This document shows, one piece after another, positions 1 to 7,585 of a stretch of DNA of 26,024 nt. Below the pieces are notes generated by a model. It worked only from the letters and a program-made list of their open reading frames with translations, had not been told where the DNA came from and did no database searches. Position 1 is the first letter of the stretch, and each line of letters starts with the position of its first letter. Both the position numbers and the translations under genes were made by a program. The stretch covers positions 1 through 26,024 of the forward strand of contig CAOJLW010000004.1 in the NCBI GenBank assembly GCA_948438565.1, read 5' to 3'. This stretch comes from an uncultured Lachnospiraceae bacterium. GTDB taxonomy: Bacteria; Bacillota; Clostridia; Lachnospirales; Lachnospiraceae.

Positions 1-824
1 CCGATCCCAGAATTCAACTCATCACATTTGAAGAAAACATCGGCTTTGGCGCATGTGAATATATATACACGCTCGCCAAAGGAAAATATATCGCATCCAT
101 CTGTTCGGACGATATGTGGGTCGAATCTCTTTTGGAAAAATATATTGCTTTTATGGAAGCGCATGAGGAATATGGCTCCGTTTTTTGCATCCCTGACATT
201 ATTGATGAAAACGATACGATTGTTCCTCAGGCCCAGATTCTTTTTCAATCGGAAAACACTACCCAGGCAGAGTGGTTTAAACGCCTTTATTTGACAGGGA
301 ACTGTATCTGCGGTTCCACGATGTGTCTCAGGCGCTCCATGTATGATCAGCTTGGCGGGTTCCGCTTTCAATATCGGCAATTACAGGATTATGAATATTG
401 GCTGCGTCTGCTTCAGATCAAAAATATTTATATCTATCCGGAAAGCCTCGCTATGTACCGGCTGCATTATAACAACGAAAATCCCAATATCAGTATGGCT
501 ACTCCGGAGGTGCAGCTGCGTGATATGATGGAACGCAAATATATCATGTTCGATATCATGGAAAATATGGATCCGGAATTTTTCCTCCATACATTTCGGG
601 ATATGCTGATACTTCCGCCAGAATCAGAAGGATTTTGCCTGGACTGTGAAAAATTTGCCGTTATGATCCATGCGCCTGCCGTACCGGCGCACGCCAGTGT
701 TTTTTATTACTTTAAACACTATAACGATCCTGTATTTCGATATCATATAGAAACTTATTACGGCGTTTCCAGAAAGGCCTTTTGGAATCTAACGGGTTCT
801 AATATCGATCCGATTTCCCGCTAA
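1..824 (+). CDS. Glycosyltransferase family 2, 5' end cut by window edge
   Basis: The reading frame is open from base 3, so the ATG at 114 is an internal methionine and the gene starts before the window. What remains is the middle and C-terminal part of a GT-A fold glycosyltransferase. An N-terminal stretch reads ENIGFGACEYIYTLAKGKYI, followed by the metal/nucleotide-binding Ser-Asp-Asp (bases 105-113) and then Met-Trp, the usual 'G.yi...SDDxW' context of GT2 enzymes. Further on, QDYEYWLRL and AMYRLHYNN match the late GT2 region that holds the catalytic-base area. No membrane segment is visible, so it is likely cytoplasmic. It probably transfers a sugar from an NDP-sugar donor to a glycan or protein acceptor; donor and acceptor cannot be read from sequence. 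It is the first visible gene of a plus-strand operon, 29 bases ahead of the acyltransferase gene. Confidence 0.9.
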   Translation, partial: DPRIQLITFEENIGFGACEYIYTLAKGKYIASICSDDMWVESLLEKYIAFMEAHEEYGSVFCIPDIIDENDTIVPQAQILFQSENTTQAEWFKRLYLTGNCICGSTMCLRRSMYDQLGGFRFQYRQLQDYEYWLRLLQIKNIYIYPESLAMYRLHYNNENPNISMATPEVQLRDMMERKYIMFDIMENMDPEFFLHTFRDMLILPPESEGFCLDCEKFAVMIHAPAVPAHASVFYYFKHYNDPVFRYHIETYYGVSRKAFWNLTGSNIDPISR

Positions 825-853
825 GCCGTTTAAAAGAGGAAGAGGACAAACGT

Positions 854-1546
854 ATGGATAAAACAAAAAAACTACTCATTATCGGCGCAGGCGAATTTGC
901 AGAAATTGCTTATGAATATTTCTCATATGACTCCGTTTATGAAGTGGCCGCATTTGCGGTCGAACAACAATTTCGGGATAAAGACACGTTATTCGGACTG
1001 CCCGTTTCCAATTTTGAAGAGATCGCCGCACTCTATCCACCCACAGAATACGATGCGTTTGTGGCGATTACCTACGTACAGTTAAACCGGGCCAGGAGAC
1101 GCTTATATGAAGCCTGCAAAGCCAAAGGCTATCGCTGCGCATCTTATATCAGTTCCCATGCTTTTGTATGGCATAATGCCAGCATCGGGGAAAATACCTT
1201 TATTTTCGAGGACAATACGATTCAATACCATGTCCAAATCGGCAATAACGTCGTATTATGGAGCGGCAACCATATCGGCCACCGGACTGTCATTGAGGAC
1301 GACTGCTGGCTGACGTCGCACGATGTCATTTCCGGATATTGCCGGATTGGCCGAGGCTCTTTTATCGGCGTCAACGCCACATTAGGAGATCAGGTCACAT
1401 TGGGTTCGGATACCGTATTCGGCGCTGCGGCCGTCACCGTCAAATCACTGCCCGAAACCGGCTGCGTCTATGTGGGAAGTCCAGCCAAAAAATTAAACAA
1501 AACTTCCTATGAACAATTTGGAATACCCAAACCAGAAAATGAATAA
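854..1546 (+). CDS. PglD/NeuD-family sugar acyltransferase (left-handed beta-helix)
   Basis: A 230-residue protein with the two-part PglD/NeuD architecture. An N-terminal Rossmann-like sugar-binding half begins KKLLIIGAGEFAE (Gly-rich loop at residues 11-13). From about residue 100 a left-handed beta-helix of hexapeptide repeats follows, with IGENTFIFEDNTIQ, IGNNVVLW, IEDDCWLTSHDVI, IGRGSFIGVNATLG and GSPAKKL. His140 and His143 lie where this family carries its catalytic histidine. Known members acetylate the amino group of UDP-bacillosamine precursors or dTDP-3-amino-3,6-dideoxyhexoses using acetyl-CoA. Here the ketoisomerase (3527) and DegT aminotransferase (7586) nearby make a 3-amino-3,6-dideoxyhexose the most economical substrate; that is inference. 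The start ATG follows a purine-rich AGAGGAAGAGG region. Soluble, no signal peptide. Confidence 0.87.
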   Translation: MDKTKKLLIIGAGEFAEIAYEYFSYDSVYEVAAFAVEQQFRDKDTLFGLPVSNFEEIAALYPPTEYDAFVAITYVQLNRARRRLYEACKAKGYRCASYISSHAFVWHNASIGENTFIFEDNTIQYHVQIGNNVVLWSGNHIGHRTVIEDDCWLTSHDVISGYCRIGRGSFIGVNATLGDQVTLGSDTVFGAAAVTVKSLPETGCVYVGSPAKKLNKTSYEQFGIPKPENE

Positions 1547-1561
1547 ACAAAAAGGATTATT

Positions 1562-2479
1562 ATGATGCAATGGGAAAAAATGGGGCGCATTTATTGCCCA
1601 AACGGACAACAGGAATGGGAATTGGATACGTTTATGACTCCGCACGCTATGCAAATATCGCCCGGAGTCATTCGAATATGGGGCGGCGTACGGGATAAAA
1701 ACGGCGTCAGCCGAATAAAATATATTGATGTAGACGCAGGCAACCCGCAACATATTCTATATGTCAGCGAAACCCCCGCACTGGATATTGGCAATGCGGG
1801 CTGCTTTGACGATAACGGCGTAATTTTAGGGGATATTATTTCAGTAAACGGACAGTTATATCTCTATTATGTTGGTTTTCAACACGTACAAAAGGTAAAA
1901 TTTTTTGCCTTTTCCGGCCTGGCCATCAGTCAGGATCAAGGCAAAACCTTTCAACGGTATTCGGAAGTCCCTATTTTGGACAGAACCACACAGGGACGAT
2001 ACGGCCGATGCATACATACGGTTTTATATGAAAACGGCATTTTTAAATGCTATTATGCGGTTATCAACGGATGGAAAACCATTGGCGGGATACCTTACCC
2101 GATTTACGATATCTGGTATACGACGTCCACAGACGGCATTCATTTTCCCCATCAAGACACCTGCCTGTGCGTAGGCGTACAGGGCAATGAATACCGTATC
2201 GGCAGGCCCAAGGTATACCCCACGGCAGACGGATATGAAATGTACTATACCAGAGACTTAATCTCCAAAGAATATCTTGTCGGCTATGCAACTTCCAAAG
2301 ACGGCACAAGCTGGACCCGCCAGGACGACGCCTTTCATTTGGAGAAATCCCCAGTCGGATGGGACTCAGAAATGATCTGCTATCCGGTCAAGCTCTCATT
2401 ACCCCAGGCAGATTACTTGTTTTATAACGGCAATGGAATGGGAAAAACGGGGGTCGGTTATGCCGTCCATACCAAATGA
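1562..2479 (+). CDS. Five-bladed beta-propeller glycoside-hydrolase-like protein
   Basis: A 305-residue protein with the repeated blade pattern of the GH43/GH32/GH130 superfamily. Recurring elements are 'GDIISVNGQLYLYYVG', 'FSGLAISQDQGKTFQR', 'YDIWYTTSTDGIHF', 'EYLVGYATSKDGTSWTR' and 'DYLFYNGNG', that is, blades each ending in an 'atS.DG..w' strand. There is no signal peptide, which is unusual for a degradative glycosidase, and it sits between an acyltransferase and a FemAB-like gene in a glycan synthesis operon. It may therefore trim, edit or transglycosylate an intracellular glycan, or may have been recruited as a synthetic enzyme; the sequence does not settle this. ATG codons at 1562 and 1565 are both plausible starts; AAAGGA at 1551-1556 lies 5 or 8 bases upstream. 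The specific GH family cannot be assigned by eye. Confidence 0.75.
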   Translation: MMQWEKMGRIYCPNGQQEWELDTFMTPHAMQISPGVIRIWGGVRDKNGVSRIKYIDVDAGNPQHILYVSETPALDIGNAGCFDDNGVILGDIISVNGQLYLYYVGFQHVQKVKFFAFSGLAISQDQGKTFQRYSEVPILDRTTQGRYGRCIHTVLYENGIFKCYYAVINGWKTIGGIPYPIYDIWYTTSTDGIHFPHQDTCLCVGVQGNEYRIGRPKVYPTADGYEMYYTRDLISKEYLVGYATSKDGTSWTRQDDAFHLEKSPVGWDSEMICYPVKLSLPQADYLFYNGNGMGKTGVGYAVHTK

Positions 2480-2500
2480 CAACTACCAAAGGAGGCTTTT

Positions 2501-3502
2501 ATGGCTCTGACGATCCAGGCATATACCGATGCCTATCAGGAAACATGGAACGCTTTTGTCACACAAGAGAGCATGAACGGAACATTTTTACAGTCCCGGT
2601 TTTTTTTAAACTACCATCCGGACGGAAAATTTAAGGACTGCTCTCTAATGATTTTAAAAGGAAACGCCCTGGCGGCCGTTATTCCCGCCTGTCAGATAAA
2701 CTCAGGCGAAAAAGTCCTGTTTTGCTCACATAAAGGCAGTTCTTATGGTGGAATTGTCATCAAAAAGACCTATTACACCGTAAATTATATAGCAGAAATC
2801 ATACAGCTATTGGAAGCGTATTTACGAGACAAAGGATTCACGGATATTTTTTTAAAAATGACGCCCGACGTATATGCGAAAATACCGACGCCGCTCATCG
2901 ACTACTTCTTATATCAGAATGGTTACCGGGAATTCTCCGAATTGAATTTTTACTGTAATTTAGACATCTATCAAAATGGCGTTGCAGAGGCGTTTTCATC
3001 CAACAAACGAAGGGAATGCCGCGCTTCTTTCAAAAACAATCTGACATTTCAAAAAATCACGGAACCGGAAGGCATTGCCCAATTTTATGACGTTTTACGC
3101 GCTAACCAACAAAAATTAGGGATCTCCTCCGTACACACACTGGATGAACTAAAGGATTTAAAATATCACCGCCTGGAGGATCGCATGGATTTCTATGGCG
3201 TATATCTGGAACAGGAAATGATTGCAGGCAGCATGGTATTCCGCTTTCACAATACCGTGTTCCACACACAATACCTGGCGTCCCAAGAACCGTATTTAAA
3301 CTGCTACCCGATGCATTTTTTACTCTTTCATCTGATTTCACAGGCGATTTCCGAACGGATGCATATCTTCTCTTTTGGCATCTGTACAGAAGATCGGGGG
3401 GCATATTTAAATATGGGACTGGCAAGATTTAAAGAAGGCTTTGGCGCGTCCTATGGCGTCAATAAATCCTATGAAAAAGACTTAACAACAAAGACAATCT
3501 AA
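2501..3502 (+). CDS. FemAB/GNAT-like acyl- or aminoacyltransferase
   Basis: A 333-residue protein resembling the FemAB/BioF2-like (Acetyltransf_6) superfamily of double-GNAT proteins. Supporting features are the early 'WNAFVTQESMNGTFLQSRFFLNYHP' segment, the 'SSYGGIVIKK' stretch, 'SSNKRRECRASFKNN' in the middle, and the second GNAT core 'DFYGVYLEQEMIAGSMVFRFHNTVFHTQYLAS' followed by 'FSFGICTEDRGAYLNMGLARFKEGFGA'. FemAB proteins add amino acids from aminoacyl-tRNA to peptidoglycan bridges; relatives in polysaccharide loci are thought to acylate sugars. Here the target is probably an amino group on the sugar built by neighbouring genes (inference). A strong AAAGGAGG precedes the ATG. The operon continues 24 bases later into the ketoisomerase gene. 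No membrane segment. Confidence 0.75.
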   Translation: MALTIQAYTDAYQETWNAFVTQESMNGTFLQSRFFLNYHPDGKFKDCSLMILKGNALAAVIPACQINSGEKVLFCSHKGSSYGGIVIKKTYYTVNYIAEIIQLLEAYLRDKGFTDIFLKMTPDVYAKIPTPLIDYFLYQNGYREFSELNFYCNLDIYQNGVAEAFSSNKRRECRASFKNNLTFQKITEPEGIAQFYDVLRANQQKLGISSVHTLDELKDLKYHRLEDRMDFYGVYLEQEMIAGSMVFRFHNTVFHTQYLASQEPYLNCYPMHFLLFHLISQAISERMHIFSFGICTEDRGAYLNMGLARFKEGFGASYGVNKSYEKDLTTKTI

Positions 3503-3526
3503 CAAAATGAAAGAGGATGATTTTCT

Positions 3527-3937
3527 ATGCAGATTATGAAATATGCGTTTCAGCAGCATGGGGATGAGCGGGGACATTTAATTGCACTGGAAGAATTCAA
3601 CGATATACCGTTTCGGATCAAACGCGTTTACTATTTATACGATACCAAAGAAGGCGTCCACAGAGGATTCCATGCCCATAAATCTTTAAAACAAATCCTG
3701 ATATGTATACATGGAAGCTGTAAAGTCCTATTGGATAACGGTAAAGAGAAAAAAATTGTGCCTTTGGAAAAACCCTACGAGGGTCTCTATATTCCGCACA
3801 ATATGTGGCGTGAAATGTATGATTTTTCACCGGACGCCGTACTCGTCGTGCTGGCTTCCGAAGTGTATAACGAAGAGGACTACATACGCAATTACGACGA
3901 TTTTTTAACGTTTATTGCCAAACACGAAGCAAACTGA
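3527..3937 (+). CDS. Sugar 3,4-ketoisomerase (FdtA/QdtA/WxcM-like cupin)
   Basis: A 136-residue single-domain RmlC-like cupin, the normal size for dTDP-4-oxo-6-deoxyglucose 3,4-ketoisomerases. Residues 1-60 carry the family hallmarks: 'DERGHLIALEE', 'FRIKRVYYLYDT' and 'HRGFHAHKSLKQ'. The His49-Ala-His51 pair corresponds to the catalytic histidines of FdtA. 'LYIPHNMWREM' and 'DAVLVVLASEVYNEEDYIRNYDDF' complete the fold. The enzyme moves the keto group from C4 to C3 so that a DegT-type transaminase can place an amino group at C3. That partner (7586-8686) is on the opposite strand in the convergent operon. Whether the product is gluco- (Qui3N) or galacto-configured (Fuc3N), and whether the carrier is dTDP or CDP, cannot be read here. 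Last gene of its operon, followed by a hairpin terminator. Confidence 0.92.
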   Translation: MQIMKYAFQQHGDERGHLIALEEFNDIPFRIKRVYYLYDTKEGVHRGFHAHKSLKQILICIHGSCKVLLDNGKEKKIVPLEKPYEGLYIPHNMWREMYDFSPDAVLVVLASEVYNEEDYIRNYDDFLTFIAKHEAN

Positions 3938-3944
3938 AAAAGCA

Positions 3945-3982
3945 GAATCCCTCAACTGCGCTGCGCCACGGTTGGGGGATTC
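3945..3982. terminator. Bidirectional hairpin terminator between convergent operons
   Basis: A 12-base-pair stem runs GAATCCCTCAAC (3945-3956) against GTTGGGGGATTC (3971-3982), all Watson-Crick except one G-U pair, with a 14-base loop. On the minus strand the stem is followed by a run of five T (complement of 3936-3940); on the plus strand it is followed by a weaker T-rich CGTTCTTTG. It sits between the stop of the ketoisomerase gene and the stop of the facing CgeB-like gene, so it likely ends both transcripts, better for the minus strand. Confidence 0.85.
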
Positions 3983-4021
3983 GTTCTTTGATTTCATGTC
4001 GCCTGTAAACTTCTTAAATCC

Positions 4022-5182
4022 TCAAGATATCATACGAAAGATCTCATCAAAACACTTTTCAAAGCTGTGGTTTTGTTTTACCTTTTCATGTCCATTCCTG
4101 GCAATCTCCATTCGCTTCTCTTCATGCTCCAGATAATAATCGATCTTATTCGCCAAATCCTGTTCATCTTCAAAAAACACAAAATCCACATCCGGAATAA
4201 AATAGTCCAGAAAATCAGCCTGGAAATTGGTAAGCAAAAACCCGCCTGCTCCCATAATATCCATACACCGCAGCGGTATGCCGGACTGGATGCTGCGCAG
4301 GGTAATATTTAAATTGATCTTACTGTTATGGAATACGTAGGGCATCTCCGAATAATAATCCACCACGCCCATATTCACGGCATTTGGAATCACGGCGTTT
4401 TGATCGATCGTATAAAGACGAAGCTTGGCGCGGGACGCCGCCGCCGTTAACAGGCTCCGGCGCTCTATCGCCGTCATCCTGCGGTTAATAAAGTAATTGG
4501 CGAAAATATATTCCAATGTTTCAATTCCATACATTTCATTGTGATATTTTACAATACGCTGCATATCGTCCACAATAATTTTAGGCAGCGTCTCTTCAAT
4601 AAAATTATAGCCGGATACCTTCATCTGAGCATGCATTAACCCTTCCAAATATCCTTTGGTATAATCGGATATTCCCTGTAGCTTGGCAAAAAAATCATGA
4701 TCCTCGTGGTACAGCGCACCCACAAACGACACTTCCGCGCTGAGCTTTTCCCGATCGTATTCCTTGGTCAATAAGAAGTCAATAATCGTGGCGTTGACCG
4801 GCAGCGGCATATAATAGACCGTCGAGATCCCCATTTTACGGAATTTCAGATATTCCTGACGATCAAATAAAAATACGTAGTTATTCTCATTGATAATCGT
4901 ATACGAATACAACATGACAAACGGAGAATCATAAACCAGGGCAATATATTTCAGCTGATGCTTCTTTGCCGCAGCAGACAGCGCCGGAAAAAAATTAAAC
5001 GAAAAACAAAGCTCGATCTGATTCTCTTCCACAAAGGCGTCAAACTCCTTTTCAAAGTCGCTGCTGATCCTCTGTAAATAATCGGCATGCTCAAAGAAAA
5101 ACATCTTATGCCCCTGCTGCTCAAGCGTAAAGACCACGTCTACTTTTCCAAAACAACCCCAATCCAAAAATAATATATTCAT
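4022..5182 (-). CDS. CgeB-like glycosyltransferase (DUF3880 + GT1), paralog 3
   Basis: A 386-residue protein of the CgeB type: an N-terminal DUF3880-like Rossmann half (MNILFLDWGCFGKVDVVFTL, 'CFSFNFFP', 'YDSPFVMLYS', 'YVFLFDRQEYLKF') and a C-terminal GT1-like half ('VVDYYSEMPYVFHNSKINLN', 'GIPLRCMDIMGAGGFLLTNFQADF', 'EDEQDLANKIDYYLEHEEKRMEIARNGHEKV'). The C-terminal pattern is the usual nucleotide-sugar-binding region of GT-B enzymes. CgeB of Bacillus belongs to spore-surface polysaccharide genes, and relatives occur in flagellin glycosylation islands. It is the third and last of three clearly related genes in a row, and the last gene of the minus operon. The ATG start has only a weak AAAGGA about 12 bases upstream; the bases after it (TGAATATATTATTTT) match those after the TTG start of paralog 2. 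Confidence 0.88.
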   Translation of the reverse strand: MNILFLDWGCFGKVDVVFTLEQQGHKMFFFEHADYLQRISSDFEKEFDAFVEENQIELCFSFNFFPALSAAAKKHQLKYIALVYDSPFVMLYSYTIINENNYVFLFDRQEYLKFRKMGISTVYYMPLPVNATIIDFLLTKEYDREKLSAEVSFVGALYHEDHDFFAKLQGISDYTKGYLEGLMHAQMKVSGYNFIEETLPKIIVDDMQRIVKYHNEMYGIETLEYIFANYFINRRMTAIERRSLLTAAASRAKLRLYTIDQNAVIPNAVNMGVVDYYSEMPYVFHNSKINLNITLRSIQSGIPLRCMDIMGAGGFLLTNFQADFLDYFIPDVDFVFFEDEQDLANKIDYYLEHEEKRMEIARNGHEKVKQNHSFEKCFDEIFRMIS

Positions 5183-5221
5183 AATTCCAAAGCATCCTTT
5201 TTTAAATTTTCCAAATAGGTT

Positions 5222-6400
5222 TTAAACAGAAAATGCCATGGAGAGCATCTCCGATATTCGGATGGCATACGTATGCTTTGCACGAACTTCTTCATAGCCG
5301 TTCTCTGCAATTTCCATTCTTTCCTTATCATGCGCAAGGTAATACTGGCATTTATCCACCAATTCCTCCATACTGCTGTAAATGTCTAAATGCTGTCCAA
5401 TCGTAAGAAAGAGCGGAATTTCCTCCTGATAATTGGAGAGCACGAACCCACCGGAACCTAAGATATCCCATATGCGCAAAGGCAGACCGCTTCGGATTGC
5501 TTTGGAAGTCGTATTCAAATTAATTTTACTCTCATGAAAAATAATCGGCATCTCCGTCAGGGATTTGGCCAGGCCTTTATTGATCAGCTTGGGCAGACCG
5601 GACGTATCGCTCGCCGTATAAATTACCGTCGAAAAATTTTGGCTTAACGCCTGCATCGTTTCTATGCGTTCCATGGCGGTAATCTTATTGCCAATATAAA
5701 GCTGGGACAGCGTGATTTTATCGGTCAAAAACGATTCAGCCGGGTAGGTATAAAAATGCGGAAAATGCGCTTTAAACTCCTCCACCATCTCGTCCGTCAA
5801 AACCTTCTCGATAAAATAGTAGCCATAGATTTTTTTCTGCGCCTGCATAATGGCGTCCAGATAACCATTGAGATAATCCGGCGGATGATCCAAGCGGTCA
5901 TACGGGCATTTTTCCGTATACAAAGAACCGACAAATGAAATATCCGCAGCAAATCTCTTGCGCTGTTCATCCGACGCGGCAAAAATCACTTCATCTTTTG
6001 CCTTTACGTTGGCTGCCAGAGGCAGATGAAAAACTCGTTCCGGATTGAACGGAGAAAATTCCTGATACAGCACATGATCAAACAAAAAAACCCGATTATA
6101 TGGATTTTGAATCGACTTGGTATAAAGCTCCATCACCGGTGAATCCACAACCCAGCATAGATATCTGAGCTTAAAAATATTGCAGACCTCCGATAATACC
6201 GGAAAAAAATTAATGCTGAATACAAAATCCATCGGATGATCCATCAAAAAATCACTGACAATTCGAATGGATTCCTGAGCGGAAATCCCCTTATTGGTAA
6301 TTTCTTCGGTAATTTCCATCACCGTATGCCCCAATTCCTGGAAAGTGGCAATGATATCCGGTTCGCAAATACTGCCGTAGCGATAAAATAATATATTCAA
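5222..6400 (-). CDS. CgeB-like glycosyltransferase (DUF3880 + GT1), paralog 2, TTG start
   Basis: A 392-residue paralog of its two neighbours with the same plan: MNILFYRYGSICEPDIIATF at the N terminus, 'VFSINFFPVLSEVC', 'WVVDSPVMELYT', 'NRVFLFDHVLYQEF', 'ADISFVGSLYTEKCPYDRL', then the C-terminal 'MPIIFHESKINLNTTSKAI', 'GLPLRIWDILGSGGFVLSNYQEEI' and 'CQYYLAHDKERMEIAENGYEEV'. The start is TTG at 6400-6398, supported by GAGGAGG seven to eight bases upstream and by homology of the first residues with the other copies; no ATG fits. Its TTG overlaps the TGA stop of paralog 1, so translation is probably coupled. Likely a cytoplasmic GT-B glycosyltransferase acting on the same glycan as its siblings, at a different linkage or with a different donor (inference). 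Confidence 0.88.
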   Translation of the reverse strand: MNILFYRYGSICEPDIIATFQELGHTVMEITEEITNKGISAQESIRIVSDFLMDHPMDFVFSINFFPVLSEVCNIFKLRYLCWVVDSPVMELYTKSIQNPYNRVFLFDHVLYQEFSPFNPERVFHLPLAANVKAKDEVIFAASDEQRKRFAADISFVGSLYTEKCPYDRLDHPPDYLNGYLDAIMQAQKKIYGYYFIEKVLTDEMVEEFKAHFPHFYTYPAESFLTDKITLSQLYIGNKITAMERIETMQALSQNFSTVIYTASDTSGLPKLINKGLAKSLTEMPIIFHESKINLNTTSKAIRSGLPLRIWDILGSGGFVLSNYQEEIPLFLTIGQHLDIYSSMEELVDKCQYYLAHDKERMEIAENGYEEVRAKHTYAIRISEMLSMAFSV

Positions 6401-7566
6401 TGCGTTTCCTCCTCAATGGTCTTTAGTATCCGCTTGATCCTATGGGCATAGGTATGCTCCTCCCTGACCTTTTTATAACCGTTGATAGCAATTGTCAGGC
6501 GTTCCTTTTCATGCGAAAGATAGAACTCTGTTTTTTCCAGCAATTCCTCTAAATCATGAAACACTTCTATTTCTTTTCCCACCGTAAACAGCTCTTCAAC
6601 TTCCGGCTGATAATTTGTCAGCACAAATCCGCCGCATCCCATAATATCAAACACCCTCTGCGGTAAACCCGTCTCAATCGAAGGCAGCGTAATATTCAGA
6701 TTGATTTTACTTAAATAGAAAATCTTATTCATTTCCGTGTCATAATCGACGCTTTCATGGATATGTACGCCTGTCAAATGCTCCGATCGGCTGTTCGTAT
6801 ACAATTCCACCGAAAACCGTTCCGCAAGAGCGTTTAGTACGGTAATCCGATCCATCTCCGCCAGCTTTCTGGTCAAAAGCAGCATTCCATAATAGAGGTC
6901 GTTTGTAATATCCCAGCAATTCAGATGTCCGGCCGACAACGTTTGATCCATATATTCCGTCACTTTGGCGGAAAGCCTGGGCCATTCCTTCACCTGCTTC
7001 CAATTACAAAGATTCTTCATCAGATACGTTTTTAATTCTAAGGCCAAATGCTCCGGAAACAGATGAATAATTTCATTATAAAAATTGTCCTCATATAAAT
7101 GCCCGATAAACGAGATGTCACCGGCGTATTTCACTTCATCTTCCCGCGTAATCTGCAATGCGCCCGTGCGGGAAAGATTGACCCCCATCGGCAAATAATA
7201 GATGTGCCGGACATTTTGCCTGCGAAAATATTCATATTCGGCGCGGTCAAAAATAAACAAATAATTGTGGAAGTTGTAAATCGACGGATGAAATAAGGAA
7301 ATCAGAGGAGAATCATACGTCCAGGAAATATAATCTACCGACAGACGCTCGCAGATATCCGAAATTTTCGGGAAATAACAGTACGAAATTACAAAAGAAA
7401 ACTTCTCTTTCTCAAGCTTTGCCTCCACAGACTCATAGGCAGCCGGCTGATCCTCCAAGGGATCAAATTCATATTCTTCCAAAACAAACACATCATATCC
7501 CATTTCCATCAAAGTCCATGGAATATCCAAAACCGATCTTTTTGTTCGAATAAAGAAAAAATTCAC
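6397..7566 (-). CDS. CgeB-like glycosyltransferase (DUF3880 + GT1), paralog 1, GTG start
   Basis: A 389-residue paralog of the next two genes. The frame also holds an upstream ATG at 7593, but the GTG at 7566-7564 is preferred. It has GGAGG seven bases upstream, gives a 19-base gap to the preceding stop instead of an overlap, and aligns the N terminus (NFFFIRTKRSVLDIPWTL) with the siblings. The sequence GGAGGAAACGC before this start is identical to that before the TTG start of paralog 2. Domain markers are 'VISYCYFPKISDIC', 'WTYDSPLISLFHPS', 'NYLFIFDRAEYEYF', 'AGDISFIGHLYEDNF', 'DTEMNKIFYLSKINLNITL' and 'GLPQRVFDIMGCGGFVLTNYQPEV'. Predicted GT-B fold cytoplasmic glycosyltransferase; substrate unknown. 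Confidence 0.88.
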   Translation of the reverse strand: MNFFFIRTKRSVLDIPWTLMEMGYDVFVLEEYEFDPLEDQPAAYESVEAKLEKEKFSFVISYCYFPKISDICERLSVDYISWTYDSPLISLFHPSIYNFHNYLFIFDRAEYEYFRRQNVRHIYYLPMGVNLSRTGALQITREDEVKYAGDISFIGHLYEDNFYNEIIHLFPEHLALELKTYLMKNLCNWKQVKEWPRLSAKVTEYMDQTLSAGHLNCWDITNDLYYGMLLLTRKLAEMDRITVLNALAERFSVELYTNSRSEHLTGVHIHESVDYDTEMNKIFYLSKINLNITLPSIETGLPQRVFDIMGCGGFVLTNYQPEVEELFTVGKEIEVFHDLEELLEKTEFYLSHEKERLTIAINGYKKVREEHTYAHRIKRILKTIEEETH

Positions 7567-7585
7567 AGCGTTTCCTCCAATCGCT

